Source: Actinomyces gaoshouyii (lineage in GTDB: Bacteria > Actinomycetota > Actinomycetes > Actinomycetales > Actinomycetaceae). Taken from it: a stretch of 64,000 bases of DNA. This document shows, piece after piece, positions 44,067 through 53,260 of this stretch. Under the pieces are notes generated by a model, which was not told where the DNA came from, ran no database searches, and saw only the letters and a program-made list of their open reading frames with translations. The position numbers and the translations under genes are program-made. The stretch covers positions 1 to 64,000 of the forward strand of contig NZ_MVIV01000007.1 in the NCBI RefSeq assembly GCF_002072175.1, read 5' to 3'. Within the stretch, counting starts at the first letter, position 1, and each line of letters opens with the position of its first letter.

Positions 44067-45874
44067 GTCCCCTCCCCTCCCTCCTCGCCCCCGACGAGCG
44101 GCGGGCGCTGCGGCGCGCCGTCGATCTGCTCGGACTCGACCGCCGCCGGTTCGCCATGTCCGTCATCGCCGGCGCCCTGAGCCTGGGCAGCGCCGTGAGC
44201 CTAACCGCGGTGTCCGCCTGGCTCATCGCGAGAGCCGCCCAGATGCCCGATATCGCCGCGCTCGGCGTGGCCCCCGTTGCGGTGCGGCTCTTCGGCATCT
44301 CGCGCTCAGTGCTGCGCTACTGCGAGCGCCTCGTCTCGCACTCCACGGCCCTGCGCGGGATGAGCTCGCTGCGCTCCCGCCTCTACGAGACCCTGGCCTC
44401 CTCGCGCACCGACACGGTGGCGGGACTGCGCCGTGGGGATGTGCTCGCTCGCGTGGGAGCGGATATCGACGCCGTCGGGGATCTCGTCATCCGCGCCTAT
44501 CTGCCGGTGGCAATCGCCATCGCCGTGAGCACGGGCACCGTGGCGGGCATCATGATCATCCACTGGCCCGCAGGCCTCATCCTCGCCGTCTGCCTGGCCC
44601 TGTCGGGGATCGTCGGGCCGGCGATCACCATCCGCTCCGCCAGGGCCGCCGAGCTGGCGCGCCAGGAGCAGGCGACGGACCTGACCGCTCATGCGCTCAC
44701 CGCCATCGAGTCCGGATCCGAGCTCAGCGTCTCGGGACGCATGCCGCGGCTCATGGAGGAGGTGGCGACCGCGGAGAAGCGCCTCGCCGCCTCCCGTGAC
44801 GCGGGAGCCCGGCCGGCAGCGGTCGCTGCCGCCCTGGACACCGCCGCCCTGGGTCTGACCGTCATCGGCGCCCTCCTGACGGGCATTCCCGCGGTGAGCA
44901 GCGGGCGGCTCGCACCGGTCATGTTGGCCGTCATCGTCCTCGTGCCCCTGTCCGCCTTCGAGGCGGTCGCCGCACTCGGCCCGGCCAGCGTTCAACTCGT
45001 CCGCTCCGCAGGGGCCGCCCGGCGCGTCGTCGGGCTCGTGGAGGCCGCGGAGGCCTCCGCAGCCCGCGTGCCAAAGCCGTCGCTGCTCCCGGAAGTCGCC
45101 GAGGGAGGGCCCAGGCTGCGCGCCCGGGGCCTGGCCGTCGGCTGGCCCGGGGGGCCGATCGTCGCCTCGGGCATCGACCTCGACCTGGCCCCCGGGCGCC
45201 GCCTGGCAATCATCGGTCCCTCCGGCATCGGCAAGACGACCCTGCTGCTCACCCTCGCCGGGCTCATCGAGCCCAAGGCCGGCGAGATCACGATCGACGG
45301 AGCTTCCCCCTGGGGCGCCGAGCGACGCGACGTGGCCGGCCGGCTCACGCTCACCGCCGAGGACGCCCATGTCTTCGACACCAGTGTCCTGGAGAACCTC
45401 AGGGTCGCCGATGGCGCTCTGACGCCCGAGCGCGCCACCGCGCTCCTCGAACGGGCAGGACTGGCCGCCTGGCTCGATGCTCTGCCCGCAGGGCTCGACA
45501 CGCCCCTGGACACCGGGGCCACCGGGATCTCAGGCGGGGAGCGGCGCCGACTGCTCCTGGCCCGAGCCCTGGCCACCCCCGCGCCGCTGCTCCTCATCGA
45601 CGAACCCGGGGAGCATCTCGACGCCGCCACAGCCGACCGTCTCGTGGCCGATCTGCTGGACGCCGGGAGCCGGGCGCGAGGGGTCCTGCTCATCACGCAC
45701 CGGCTGAGCGCCCTGGCGGATGCCGACGAGATCCTCGTGCTGGGCCGCTCCGGAGAATCGGCCCGCGGTTCCGGCGAACCCGCCACCGTCCTGGCGAGCG
45801 GCACGCATGATGAGCTCATGAGGAACTCGGAGACCTACCGCTGGTCGCTCTCCCAGGAGAACGCCGATGCCTGA
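44063..45874 (+). CDS. cydC: Thiol reductant ABC exporter subunit CydC
   Basis: 603 residues, partner of CydD. The membrane part has SLGSAVSLTAVSAWLIARAAQ and SRSVLRYCERLVSH. The ATPase domain has IGPSGIGKTTLLL, ISGGERRRLLLARAL and LLLIDEPGEHLD, in which His replaces the more usual residue after the Walker B Glu. It overlaps cydD at its start and the kinase gene by 8 bases at its end. Confidence 0.95.
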   Translation: MSPLPSLLAPDERRALRRAVDLLGLDRRRFAMSVIAGALSLGSAVSLTAVSAWLIARAAQMPDIAALGVAPVAVRLFGISRSVLRYCERLVSHSTALRGMSSLRSRLYETLASSRTDTVAGLRRGDVLARVGADIDAVGDLVIRAYLPVAIAIAVSTGTVAGIMIIHWPAGLILAVCLALSGIVGPAITIRSARAAELARQEQATDLTAHALTAIESGSELSVSGRMPRLMEEVATAEKRLAASRDAGARPAAVAAALDTAALGLTVIGALLTGIPAVSSGRLAPVMLAVIVLVPLSAFEAVAALGPASVQLVRSAGAARRVVGLVEAAEASAARVPKPSLLPEVAEGGPRLRARGLAVGWPGGPIVASGIDLDLAPGRRLAIIGPSGIGKTTLLLTLAGLIEPKAGEITIDGASPWGAERRDVAGRLTLTAEDAHVFDTSVLENLRVADGALTPERATALLERAGLAAWLDALPAGLDTPLDTGATGISGGERRRLLLARALATPAPLLLIDEPGEHLDAATADRLVADLLDAGSRARGVLLITHRLSALADADEILVLGRSGESARGSGEPATVLASGTHDELMRNSETYRWSLSQENADA

Positions 45875-47771
45875 GCATGAGGAGACGCGGCAGCCGCGCC
45901 CAGGTGGTCCCCTGGCCTACGCCGTCCACGCCCACCAGGCGCCCGCGGGGGCCGGGGTGGACCGGAGCGATGGGCCGCCCTGGGAGCGCGCGGTCGACGT
46001 CGTCCAGGCAGCCCTGCGCCTGACCAGCTCGCTGCGGGTCACCGAGGCGCTGCGGCGCCTGGTGGACTCGGCCTGCTCGATCACTGGCGCCTCGTGGGGC
46101 ACGATCGCCGTGAGCAAGGACGCCGTCGTCGAACCCGACACGACCGCTCCCCCGTCCACCGGCCGGGTCCCCAACCTCGTCGGTGATCGGCCCGAGATCC
46201 TCCAGCGGGTCCTGGGCGACACCCCCGCCGCCGAGGACCCGGATGCTCCCGGCCTCATGGACGGCAGGCCGGCCGAGGGCATCCCCCAGGGCGTCATCGT
46301 CGTCAACGACCTCTCGGGCGCCACCGCCTTCACCGGGGCCATCGAGGGGGAAGAGCCCGGCTCCATGCTGTCGGTGCCGGTTCGCGCCCACGGGCGGCTC
46401 TTCGGCCGCCTCTACCTGGGAGACCGCCCGGAGGGCTTCGGACGCGCCGACATCGACGCCGTGGTGACGCTCGCAGAGGCGGCCGCCATCGCCGTCGAGA
46501 ACGCCCGTCTGTACCGCCAGGCCCGGGACCGCGAGCAGTGGATGGCCCTGTCCCAGGAGATCACAACCCTCCTGCTGTCCGGGGCGGAGCAGGACGACGC
46601 CCTCACCCTCATCGCACGGCGCGTGCGGGAGGTGGCCCACGCCGGAACCTCCGCCCTCGTCCTTCCCAGCATGGGCGACACCTGGATCTGCGAGATCGCC
46701 GACGGCCACCATGCCGACGAGCTCATCGGCACCTACTTCCCGGCCGATGGGCGCGCCATGTCCACCCTGGCGCGGCGCACCGGCCTGACCGTCCCCTCCC
46801 TCATCGACGCCTGGGGCGCGGAGGATCTCAAGGTGGAGGCGCTGGCGCGCTTCGGCCCGGCCCTCTACGCCCCGATGATCCACCGCGACCGGGGTGTCGG
46901 GGTCATGCTGCTGCTGCGCGAGCCCGGGGAGGCCCCTTTCACGCAGCAGGACCTGGAGATCGCTGAGCTCGTCGCGGGCCAGGCCACCATGGCCTTCGAG
47001 CTCGCCGACGCCCAGCACGCCGAGGAGATGGCCACCCTCCTCGATGAGCGCGCCCGCATCGGGCGGGACCTCCACGACCTGGCGATCCAGCAGCTCTTCG
47101 CCACCGGGATGCGGGTCACGGCCGCCCGGGATCGCCTGTGCGAGGATGACGCCGACTGCGACGCGATGCGCGACATCCTGGACTCGGTCCTGTCGGCCGT
47201 CGACGACTCGGTGAGCCAGATCCGCGCCATCGTCCACTCCTTGCGGGACCGCGACGAGGAGGTCGGGCTCGTCGAGCGGCTGCGGCGCGAGGCCTCTCTG
47301 GCGCGCACCTCGCTCGGCTTCGCGCCCTCCCTGCTCATCACCGTCGACGGCCACGCCCTCACCGAGGAGGGCGGGGACGCTCACCGCGAGTTGTCCGGGG
47401 CGATCACCGCGTCCGTGGATGACGACGTCGCCGATGACATGGTCGCCGTCGTGCGGGAGGGGCTGAGCAACGTGGCCCGCCACGCCCGGGCCTCCTCGGC
47501 GACGATCCACGTGCGGATCAACGGAGTGCTGCCGGCCTCCGAGCGCGTCGAGAAGAACTGGGCGGGCATGACCGGTCCGCTCGCCGCGATCGCCTGCAGG
47601 GACGACGGCGTCGGGGTGGATCCCGCGGTCACGCGCCGCTCCGGGACCGCCAATATGGCCGAGCGGGCCAGGCGCCACGGCGGCAGCTTCTCCATCGGTC
47701 CCAGGGCGCGCTCTGATGGGCCCCGGCGGGGGACGATCTTCACCTGGATCGCGCCGCTGGACCGCTCCTAG
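45867..47771 (+). CDS. GAF-domain sensor histidine kinase (DosS/NarX type)
   Basis: 634 residues, no membrane helix, so cytoplasmic. Two GAF-like domains span about 55-215 and 235-375. A HisKA_3 dimerisation domain carries IGRDLHDLAIQQLFATG with the phosphoacceptor His near 403. A HATPase domain follows (VAVVREGLSNVARHARAS, RDDGVGVDP, GTANMAERARRHGG). This is the layout of DosS/DevS, which senses oxygen, NO or redox through GAF haem; whether haem binds here cannot be told. It overlaps cydC by 8 bases and faces the response regulator gene. Confidence 0.93.
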   Translation: MPEHEETRQPRPGGPLAYAVHAHQAPAGAGVDRSDGPPWERAVDVVQAALRLTSSLRVTEALRRLVDSACSITGASWGTIAVSKDAVVEPDTTAPPSTGRVPNLVGDRPEILQRVLGDTPAAEDPDAPGLMDGRPAEGIPQGVIVVNDLSGATAFTGAIEGEEPGSMLSVPVRAHGRLFGRLYLGDRPEGFGRADIDAVVTLAEAAAIAVENARLYRQARDREQWMALSQEITTLLLSGAEQDDALTLIARRVREVAHAGTSALVLPSMGDTWICEIADGHHADELIGTYFPADGRAMSTLARRTGLTVPSLIDAWGAEDLKVEALARFGPALYAPMIHRDRGVGVMLLLREPGEAPFTQQDLEIAELVAGQATMAFELADAQHAEEMATLLDERARIGRDLHDLAIQQLFATGMRVTAARDRLCEDDADCDAMRDILDSVLSAVDDSVSQIRAIVHSLRDRDEEVGLVERLRREASLARTSLGFAPSLLITVDGHALTEEGGDAHRELSGAITASVDDDVADDMVAVVREGLSNVARHARASSATIHVRINGVLPASERVEKNWAGMTGPLAAIACRDDGVGVDPAVTRRSGTANMAERARRHGGSFSIGPRARSDGPRRGTIFTWIAPLDRS

Positions 47772-47824
47772 GCCGGGGCGCCCATCCTGCTCGCGGAGCG
47801 GGCCTAGCTGGGCCCAGCGCGGCC

Positions 47825-48481
47825 TCAGGCGTTGTTGCGCCAGCCGGAGGCCCGCTGCCCCGCCACCCAGGCGGCCACCTGGGTGCGGCGCTGGAGGCCC
47901 ATCTTGGCCAGCAGGGATGTGATGTGGTTCTTAACGGTCTTCTCGGCCACGCCCAACTTCTCGCCGATCTCCCTGTTGGACAGGCCATCGCCGATGAGCT
48001 CGAGGACCTTGCGCTCAGCGTTGGTGAGCTCGGCGGTGGGGTCGTCATGGTCGGCGCGGCGGCGCGTGACCGTGCGCTCGTCCAGCAGGACGCGCCCGGA
48101 AGCCACCGCGCGCACGACGTCGCTGATCTCGGCGCCGTGGACGGTCTTGAGCAGATAGGCGCGGGCGCCGAGCTCGAGGGCCTCGGCAAGCGCCTCGTCG
48201 TCATCGAAGGAGGTCAGGACGATGGGCAGGGCGGAGGGCACGCAGTCGCGGACCTCCCGCATGACCTCGATACCGGTGCCGTCGGGGAGCTGGAGGTCGA
48301 CGAGCATGACATCGGGGCGCACGAGCTCCGCGCGGCGCACGGCCTCCGCCTTCGAGCCGGCCTCGGCCACGACCTCCATGCCGTCCGCTCGGTCGATGAT
48401 CTCGGCGATCCCGCGTCGGACGATCTCGTGGTCGTCCACGATCATGACGCGGACGGTCCCAGGCGTAGCGGCGTTCGGCAT
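47825..48481 (-). CDS. NarL/DosR-family response regulator
   Basis: 218 residues. The receiver domain (RVMIVDDHEIVRRGI) has its phosphoacceptor Asp at 62 in VMLVDLQLPDG, and Thr/Lys in VLTSFDDDEA and AYLLKTVHG. The LuxR-type DNA-binding domain reads ELTNAERKVLELIGDGLSNREIG then KLGVAEKTVKNHITSLLAKM. It is the likely partner of the convergent kinase, whose stop is 53 bp away. TAATGT lies 7 bases before the ATG, suggesting a leaderless message. Confidence 0.94.
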   Translation of the reverse strand: MPNAATPGTVRVMIVDDHEIVRRGIAEIIDRADGMEVVAEAGSKAEAVRRAELVRPDVMLVDLQLPDGTGIEVMREVRDCVPSALPIVLTSFDDDEALAEALELGARAYLLKTVHGAEISDVVRAVASGRVLLDERTVTRRRADHDDPTAELTNAERKVLELIGDGLSNREIGEKLGVAEKTVKNHITSLLAKMGLQRRTQVAAWVAGQRASGWRNNA

Positions 48482-48488
48482 GCCCCAG

Positions 48489-48494
48489 ACATTA
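48489..48494 (-). promoter_or_regulatory. Putative -10 element of the response regulator gene (leaderless)
   Basis: TAATGT, seven bases CTGGGGC, then ATG 48481. The mutM stop lies just upstream, so the regulator can be transcribed apart from the mutM operon. Confidence 0.5.
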
Positions 48495-48514
48495 GCAGCG
48501 TCCGAGGACCTACG

Positions 48515-49555
48515 TCACAAACGCGGCCCGGGTTGGCCGCGCGTCCCGCGCGCTCGGGGGCGCGTCTGGCAGCGAGGGCAGGATGTGTGGGACCGCCCGC
48601 CGATCACCTCGGAGCGGAGGGTGGCACCGCAGCGGCGGCACTCGCGGCCCGCCCGCCCGTAGACGGCCAGCGACCGCGCGAAATAGCCGGGGGCGCCCTC
48701 GACATCGACATACAGCGAGTCGAAACTGGTGCCTCCCACGGCCAGGGCCCGCTCCATGACGCTCGCCGTGGCCTTCAGGACGCGCTCCACCGCCCGCCGG
48801 CTGAGAGCGGCGGACTGTCGCGAGCCGTGGACTCCCCCGTGCCACAGACCCTCGTCGGCATAGATATTGCCGATCCCGGAGACGATGCCCTGATCGAGGA
48901 GGACGGTCTTGATGGCGCGGCGCGAGGAGCGGGCCCTGGTGACGGCAGCTGCCCGGTCCAGGACCGGGTCGAGGAGGTCGCGGGCGATGTGGGCCGCATC
49001 GGCGGGGACGAGCGGCTCCGGTGAGCCCTGCCCGCCCGGGGCTCCGTCAGCGGTGGGCACGAGCTCGGTGACGCGCATGCCGCCGAGCATCCGCTGGTCA
49101 ACGAGGTCCAGCGCCACGCCGCCGGGGGCATCCCCGGGCAGGGGGGCCAGGAGCAGCCGGATGCGCAGATGGCGGGGCTGGCAGGACAGATCGCGCACGA
49201 GGCTCGGGGCACGAGTGGCGGTCAGGTCCGGCGGCGGCTCGCCCGGAGGGCTGAGATGGGCGCCCGACGCGGCGGCGACCGCTGGGGCGGCGGTTCCGCG
49301 CACGAGGAGCTGGCCGCTCATGCCGAGGTGAGCCGACAGGGCTCGCCCGTCGTCGAGGGGGAGCCACAGGAACTTGCCCCGGCGCGCGGCGCCGGTGATG
49401 GCGCGCCCGCGCAGTGCCTGTGCGAAGGCCTCCGGTCCGCCGTCCTGGCGGCGCAGGGGCCGGGAATCGAGGATCTCGACGTCGGCGATGCGCCGTCCCG
49501 TCAGGTGCCGGGCGAGGCCCGCGCGGACGGCCTCGACCTCGGGAAGCTCGGGCAC
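48515..49555 (-). CDS. mutM: Formamidopyrimidine-DNA glycosylase
   Basis: Removes oxidised purines such as 8-oxoguanine. 346 residues, longer than the usual 270-290 because of Pro/Gly/Ala-rich inserts near 95-120 and 175-190. The N-terminus MPELPEVEAVRAGL carries the catalytic Pro2 and Glu3. GIGNIYADEGLWH holds the helix-two-turn-helix, and the C-terminal zinc finger is CRRCGATL...CPRC. The start is GTG 49555, set by the need for Pro at position 2. It lies 5 bp after rnc. Confidence 0.95.
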   Translation of the reverse strand: MPELPEVEAVRAGLARHLTGRRIADVEILDSRPLRRQDGGPEAFAQALRGRAITGAARRGKFLWLPLDDGRALSAHLGMSGQLLVRGTAAPAVAAASGAHLSPPGEPPPDLTATRAPSLVRDLSCQPRHLRIRLLLAPLPGDAPGGVALDLVDQRMLGGMRVTELVPTADGAPGGQGSPEPLVPADAAHIARDLLDPVLDRAAAVTRARSSRRAIKTVLLDQGIVSGIGNIYADEGLWHGGVHGSRQSAALSRRAVERVLKATASVMERALAVGGTSFDSLYVDVEGAPGYFARSLAVYGRAGRECRRCGATLRSEVIGGRSHTSCPRCQTRPRARGTRGQPGPRL

Positions 49556-49560
49556 GGGGC

Positions 49561-50391
49561 TCAGTCCCGTCGACGCGCGGTCGTCCGCGCGGAGGCGGTG
49601 GTGGAGGCCGCGCGCCGCGAGTGGTCGGCCAGGTCCTGCCTGAGGGCCTCATTGACGCCGGGCAGATCGAGGCCGCCATCGCCCTTGGCGGCGAGGATCG
49701 CGGCGTAGGCGGCCTCGGCGGCGGCGTGCTCGGCGATCTTCTTGGAGCGACCCTCGCCCTCGCCCATCACCTCGCCGTCGATGATGGCGCGGGCGGAGAA
49801 GGAGCGGTCGTGGTCCGGGCCGACGCCATCGACCGCGAAGGAGGGCAGGCCCATGCAGTGGGCGGCCGCGAGCTCTTGGAGACTGGTCTTCCAGTCCAGT
49901 CCGGCGCCGCGGGTGCGGGCGGTGGCCAGGAAGCGGGAGACGATCCTCTCGACGACGGTGCGCGTTGGCTCCAGGCCGGCCGTGAGGTAGGTGGCGCCGA
50001 TGAGGGCCTCGACGGTGTCGGAGAGGATGGAGGCGCGGTCCCTCCCCCCGGAGAGGGCCTCGCCCTTGCCGAGTTTGATGAACTCCCCCAGGCCCAGGTC
50101 GCGGGCGACGGCGGCCAGGGCAGGCTCGGAGACGGTGGCGGCGCGCATCTTGGCGAGTTGGCCCTCCGGGGATTCGGGATGGGAGCGGAAGAGCCGCTCG
50201 GTGACGATGATGCCGAGCACGGAGTCGCCGAGGAACTCCAGGCGCTCATTGGTGGGCAGGCCGCCGTTCTCATGGGCCCAGGAGCGGTGGGTCAGGGCGA
50301 GGTCCAGCAAGTCGGGGTCGATCTGCTCGCCCCAGCGGTACAGGAGTGTCTCGACGTCGTCGCGGGCCGGCGGCGGGGTGCGGCGCCCCAT
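49561..50391 (-). CDS. rnc: Ribonuclease III
   Basis: Double-stranded RNA endonuclease, 276 residues. The signature is NERLEFLGDSVLG at 48-60, with the second acidic site in ILSDTVEALIGATYL. The C-terminal dsRNA-binding domain has DWKTSLQELAAAH and GEGRSKKIAEHAAAEAAY. A 25-residue Ala/Arg/Thr tail is extra. The ATG overlaps the yceD stop (TGATG). The usual yceD-rpmF order is broken here because rpmF is absent. Confidence 0.96.
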   Translation of the reverse strand: MGRRTPPPARDDVETLLYRWGEQIDPDLLDLALTHRSWAHENGGLPTNERLEFLGDSVLGIIVTERLFRSHPESPEGQLAKMRAATVSEPALAAVARDLGLGEFIKLGKGEALSGGRDRASILSDTVEALIGATYLTAGLEPTRTVVERIVSRFLATARTRGAGLDWKTSLQELAAAHCMGLPSFAVDGVGPDHDRSFSARAIIDGEVMGEGEGRSKKIAEHAAAEAAYAAILAAKGDGGLDLPGVNEALRQDLADHSRRAASTTASARTTARRRD

Positions 50392-50948
50392 CAGTCCAGC
50401 TCCTCGTCGGAGCCGGGCAGCAGCTCGGACAGGGCGGCCCAGCGGGGGTCGATGGTGTCGTGGTGATGGTCGGCGGGCAGGTCGTCGAGCCGCTCCCCGC
50501 ACTGCGAGCACAGGCCCGCGCAGTCGGGGCGGCACAGGGGGCGCATGGGCAGGCCCAGGATGAGGGCGTCCCGCAGGGCGGGCTCCAAATCGATAGTGGT
50601 CTGCCCGGTGACGAAGAGGTCGTCGGCCTCCTCGTCCTCCTCGTCAGCGCGGGCCTCAGCGGCCTTGTCGGGCAGGAGGTAGAGCTCATCGAAGGTGATC
50701 TCCCGATCCTCGTCGATGCCGGTCAGGCAGCGCACACACTCGCCGTGGATGCGCGTTCGGGCGCTGCCGCGCACGAGCACGCCATCCTCCATGGAGACCA
50801 GGGCGGCGTCAACGACGAGTGGGCTGCCGGGCTCCGCCCCGATGACCTCGGTGCCCAGGTCCTCGGGCGCGGCCAGGTCGAGGTGGATCTGCTTGGTGGC
50901 GCCGATGGTCGGTGGCAGGTCGAGGATGTCGACGACGAGTCCAGTCAT
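50391..50948 (-). CDS. DUF177 (YceD) family protein
   Basis: 185 residues. The pattern CVRCLTGI, then a C-terminal CRPDCAGLCSQCGERL is typical of YceD/DUF177 and suggests a metal site. In plants and bacteria the family is linked to 23S rRNA maturation; the mechanism is not settled. GGAGGAA lies 5 bases before ATG 50948. It comes between the SepIVA-like gene and rnc, without rpmF. Confidence 0.92.
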   Translation of the reverse strand: MTGLVVDILDLPPTIGATKQIHLDLAAPEDLGTEVIGAEPGSPLVVDAALVSMEDGVLVRGSARTRIHGECVRCLTGIDEDREITFDELYLLPDKAAEARADEEDEEADDLFVTGQTTIDLEPALRDALILGLPMRPLCRPDCAGLCSQCGERLDDLPADHHHDTIDPRWAALSELLPGSDEELD

Positions 50949-51052
50949 GATTCCTCCAGGAGTGCGAATGCGCCGAATGTACTCGCTGGGCGGCGTCCCG
51001 CGCGCGCTCATGGCGCGAGCCGTCGTGAGAGGGGCCCCTCGCGCCGGTCCCG

Positions 51053-51586
51053 TCACCACGATGAGCGCTGGGAGTCGGCAGAGTCGGCCTGGCCGCCGAT
51101 GATGCCGTCCCAGGCGCCCCGGCGGGAGGCGAGGACCTCGCGCCCGGAGCGGATCTGCTCGGAGATCTTGGCGATCTCGGCCTCCAGGGTGGCCAGGGAG
51201 CGGTCGGAGTACTCGTCGGCTCCCCTGCGCAGGGAGGAGGCGCGCTCCTCGGCGGCGGCGATGATCTCGTCGGCGCGGTCGTTGGACATGCGCACGATGT
51301 TCTCCCCCGCCACGATCTGCTCGGCCTCCTCGTGGGCATGGACCACGATGCGCTCGGCCTCGTCGTGACTGCGGGCCAGGACGGCGTCGGCGTCGGCGAC
51401 GATCGCCTGGGCGCGATGGATGGCGGTGGGCACGGAGCGGCGGGCGCGGTCGATGAGGTCGAGGGCGGCGTCCCGGTTGACGATCGCCGAGGCGCTCATC
51501 GGCATGGAGCGGGCGGTGGCGATGAGCTCGTCGAGGGCGTCGAGGATGTCGAGGAGGTCGTCTGACGCGTCGTGCGGCTTGGTCAC
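51053..51586 (-). CDS. DivIVA/SepIVA-like coiled-coil protein
   Basis: 177 residues, almost wholly helical with heptad character (VADADAVLARSHDEAERIVVHAHEEAEQIV, then ADEIIAAAEERASSL). No catalytic motif is seen. In mycobacteria the gene in the same position before yceD-rnc-mutM is sepIVA, a septum-associated protein, and that synteny is my main reason for the call. The start is a GTG two bases after the coaD stop. Confidence 0.8.
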   Translation of the reverse strand: MTKPHDASDDLLDILDALDELIATARSMPMSASAIVNRDAALDLIDRARRSVPTAIHRAQAIVADADAVLARSHDEAERIVVHAHEEAEQIVAGENIVRMSNDRADEIIAAAEERASSLRRGADEYSDRSLATLEAEIAKISEQIRSGREVLASRRGAWDGIIGGQADSADSQRSSW

Positions 51587-51588
51587 GG

Positions 51589-52170
51589 CTAGTCCTTCAG
51601 GATGCGGCGGGTGGAGTGGTCTGAGGGCCCGAGAGTGGGGGCCAGGCGCTGGGAGAGCGCGGTGGCGACGGCGGGAGGGACGTAGGGGGCGATGTCGCCG
51701 CCGTGGGAGGCGATGTCCTTGACCAGGCGGGAGGAGACGTGGACGTGGGCCGGGGAGGCGATGAGCAGGACTGTCTCGGGTCCGCCGAGCTCCCGGTTGG
51801 CCAGTGCCATGGGAGCCTCGGCGTCGAGATCGGCGCCGTTGCGCAGGCCCTTGACGATGACCCTGGCCCCGCGCTCCCGGCAGAAGTCGGCGAGCAGCCC
51901 GGGGATGATCTCGACACGCGCGCCCTCGATGCCCTCGACGGCGTCGCGGGCAAGTCGCACGCGGGTGTCGATGTCGAGCAGGTGGCGCCCGGCCTTGGCG
52001 GCGTTGTGGGCGATGCCGAGGATGACCTCGCCGAAGAGGGCGGCCGCACGGCGGATGATATCCATGTGGCCCAGGGTGATCGGGTCGAAGCTGCCCGGGT
52101 AGACCGCCAGGGCGCTCGCGGGGGGCGCCGCCGGCGGGGACGGTGGGGCGATCTCGGACGGCATGGGCAT
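51589..52170 (-). CDS. coaD: Phosphopantetheine adenylyltransferase
   Basis: Penultimate step of coenzyme A synthesis, 193 residues. AVYPGSFDPITLGHMDIIRRAA holds the TxxH-type nucleotide site, and VKGLRNGADLDAEAPMALANREL and SSRLVKDIASHGGD are conserved. About 20 Pro/Ala-rich residues precede the usual start, and 20 extra residues end it. TAGCGT lies 6 bases before ATG 52170 (leaderless). It heads coaD-sepIVA-yceD-rnc-mutM and diverges from rsmD. Confidence 0.95.
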   Translation of the reverse strand: MPMPSEIAPPSPPAAPPASALAVYPGSFDPITLGHMDIIRRAAALFGEVILGIAHNAAKAGRHLLDIDTRVRLARDAVEGIEGARVEIIPGLLADFCRERGARVIVKGLRNGADLDAEAPMALANRELGGPETVLLIASPAHVHVSSRLVKDIASHGGDIAPYVPPAVATALSQRLAPTLGPSDHSTRRILKD

Positions 52171-52176
52171 GGTTCC

Positions 52177-52182
52177 ACGCTA
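52177..52182 (-). promoter_or_regulatory. Putative -10 element of the coaD operon (leaderless)
   Basis: TAGCGT, GGAACC, ATG 52170. It is paired back-to-back with the rsmD element at 52253-52258. Confidence 0.45.
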
Positions 52183-52252
52183 GCGGCGGGGGCGGCGCGC
52201 GTGCGGGACGCGCGCCGGAGGGGGCCGGGAGGCCCCTGGGCTCGGGGTCGCG

Positions 52253-52258
52253 TAGGCT
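52253..52258 (+). promoter_or_regulatory. Putative -10 element of rsmD (leaderless)
   Basis: TAGGCT, seven bases CCGGCCC, ATG 52266. Confidence 0.45.
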
Positions 52259-52265
52259 CCGGCCC

Positions 52266-52841
52266 ATGACGAGGATCGTGGCGGGCAGTGCCGGTGGCCG
52301 GCGGCTCGAGGTACCGGTGTCGGGGACGCGCCCCACCTCCGAGCGCGTGCGCGAGGCCCTGTTCTCCCGCCTGGAGCACCTGGGGGTGGTCGATGGCGCT
52401 CGCGTGCTGGACCTGTGCGCGGGCTCGGGGGCCCTGGGGCTGGAGGCGGCGAGCCGGGGTGCCATCGAGGTGGCGCTCGTGGATTCCGCGAAGGACGCGG
52501 TGACCGTGTGCTGGCGCAACGCGCGCTCACTGGGGTTGGCGGGCGTGCGGGCGGTCAGGGCAAGCGCTGCGGGGTACCTGGCCGGCGTCGCGGCAGCGCC
52601 AGTGGACCTGGTGCTCATCGACCCGCCCTATGGCATGAGCGCGGCGGGCCTCGGCGCAATCCTCGCCCCGCTGGCGCGCGCGGAGGACCCGTGGCTGGCC
52701 GAGGGCTCGGTGGTCGTCGTCGAGCGGGCCACGCGCTCGAGCGAGCCGGACTGGCCCGTGGGCCTGCGCCGCTTCGCCTTGAAGAAGTACGGGGAGACGA
52801 CCGTCTGGTTCGCCGAGCCCTCCGGCGCCGACAACTACTGA
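52266..52841 (+). CDS. rsmD: 16S rRNA (guanine-966-N2)-methyltransferase RsmD
   Basis: 191 residues. The N-terminus MTRIVAGSAGGRRLEVP and RPTSERVREALFSRL are family hallmarks, LDLCAGSGALGLEAASRG binds SAM, and VLIDPPYGMS is the catalytic (N/D)PPY motif. It is a single gene, divergent from coaD. The vapC 3' end converges on it 44 bp away. Confidence 0.95.
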   Translation: MTRIVAGSAGGRRLEVPVSGTRPTSERVREALFSRLEHLGVVDGARVLDLCAGSGALGLEAASRGAIEVALVDSAKDAVTVCWRNARSLGLAGVRAVRASAAGYLAGVAAAPVDLVLIDPPYGMSAAGLGAILAPLARAEDPWLAEGSVVVVERATRSSEPDWPVGLRRFALKKYGETTVWFAEPSGADNY

Positions 52842-52885
52842 CGACTCACCTTGACACTCCGCTCAGTGGTCAATGCATCTACCGA

Positions 52886-53248
52886 TCATTGATAGCCGAC
52901 CCCGAGTTCGTCGGCGGCGACCGCAAGACGCCTGTCCCTGGTCCACAACAGCGTGCCAGGCACGGCGACGGCGGATGCGAGCAGGTGCGCATCAACTGCT
53001 GATAGGCCTCTTCCCCACAGGCAACGGCGTTCAACGAACCAGCGAACCTCCCCATCAGAGATACGGGGCACTCGTCGTAGGGACGCCAGGGAGTCGAGGA
53101 CGTCCTGCCGGTTCTTGAGCGATCCGAGCGCCAGTTCGGTGAGCACCGCTTCATGGGTGGCGACCAGAGCGCTTTCGAGGAGGCCGACGAGGCGAGTCTC
53201 ACTGGCGTGCAAGTGGTCGATCCACACGTTGGTATCGACGAGGATCAT
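52886..53248 (-). CDS. vapC: PIN-domain ribonuclease toxin (VapC family)
   Basis: 120 residues. The acidic active-site residues are visible: D5 in MILVDTNVWIDHL, E in VLTELALGSL, D in GLSAVDAHLLASA and D in LLWTRDRRLA. VapC toxins cleave RNA, often initiator tRNA or 23S rRNA; the target here is unknown. It follows the antitoxin by 12 bp. It sits between rsmD and recG, apparently an insertion into a conserved housekeeping region. Confidence 0.92.
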   Translation of the reverse strand: MILVDTNVWIDHLHASETRLVGLLESALVATHEAVLTELALGSLKNRQDVLDSLASLRRVPRISDGEVRWFVERRCLWGRGLSAVDAHLLASAVAVPGTLLWTRDRRLAVAADELGVGYQ

Positions 53249-53260
53249 GGCGGGTTCTGG

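Noticed and set aside
50391-50400. rpmF expected between yceD and rnc
   Set aside because: The yceD stop and the rnc start overlap by one base, so no L32 gene fits here; it must be elsewhere.
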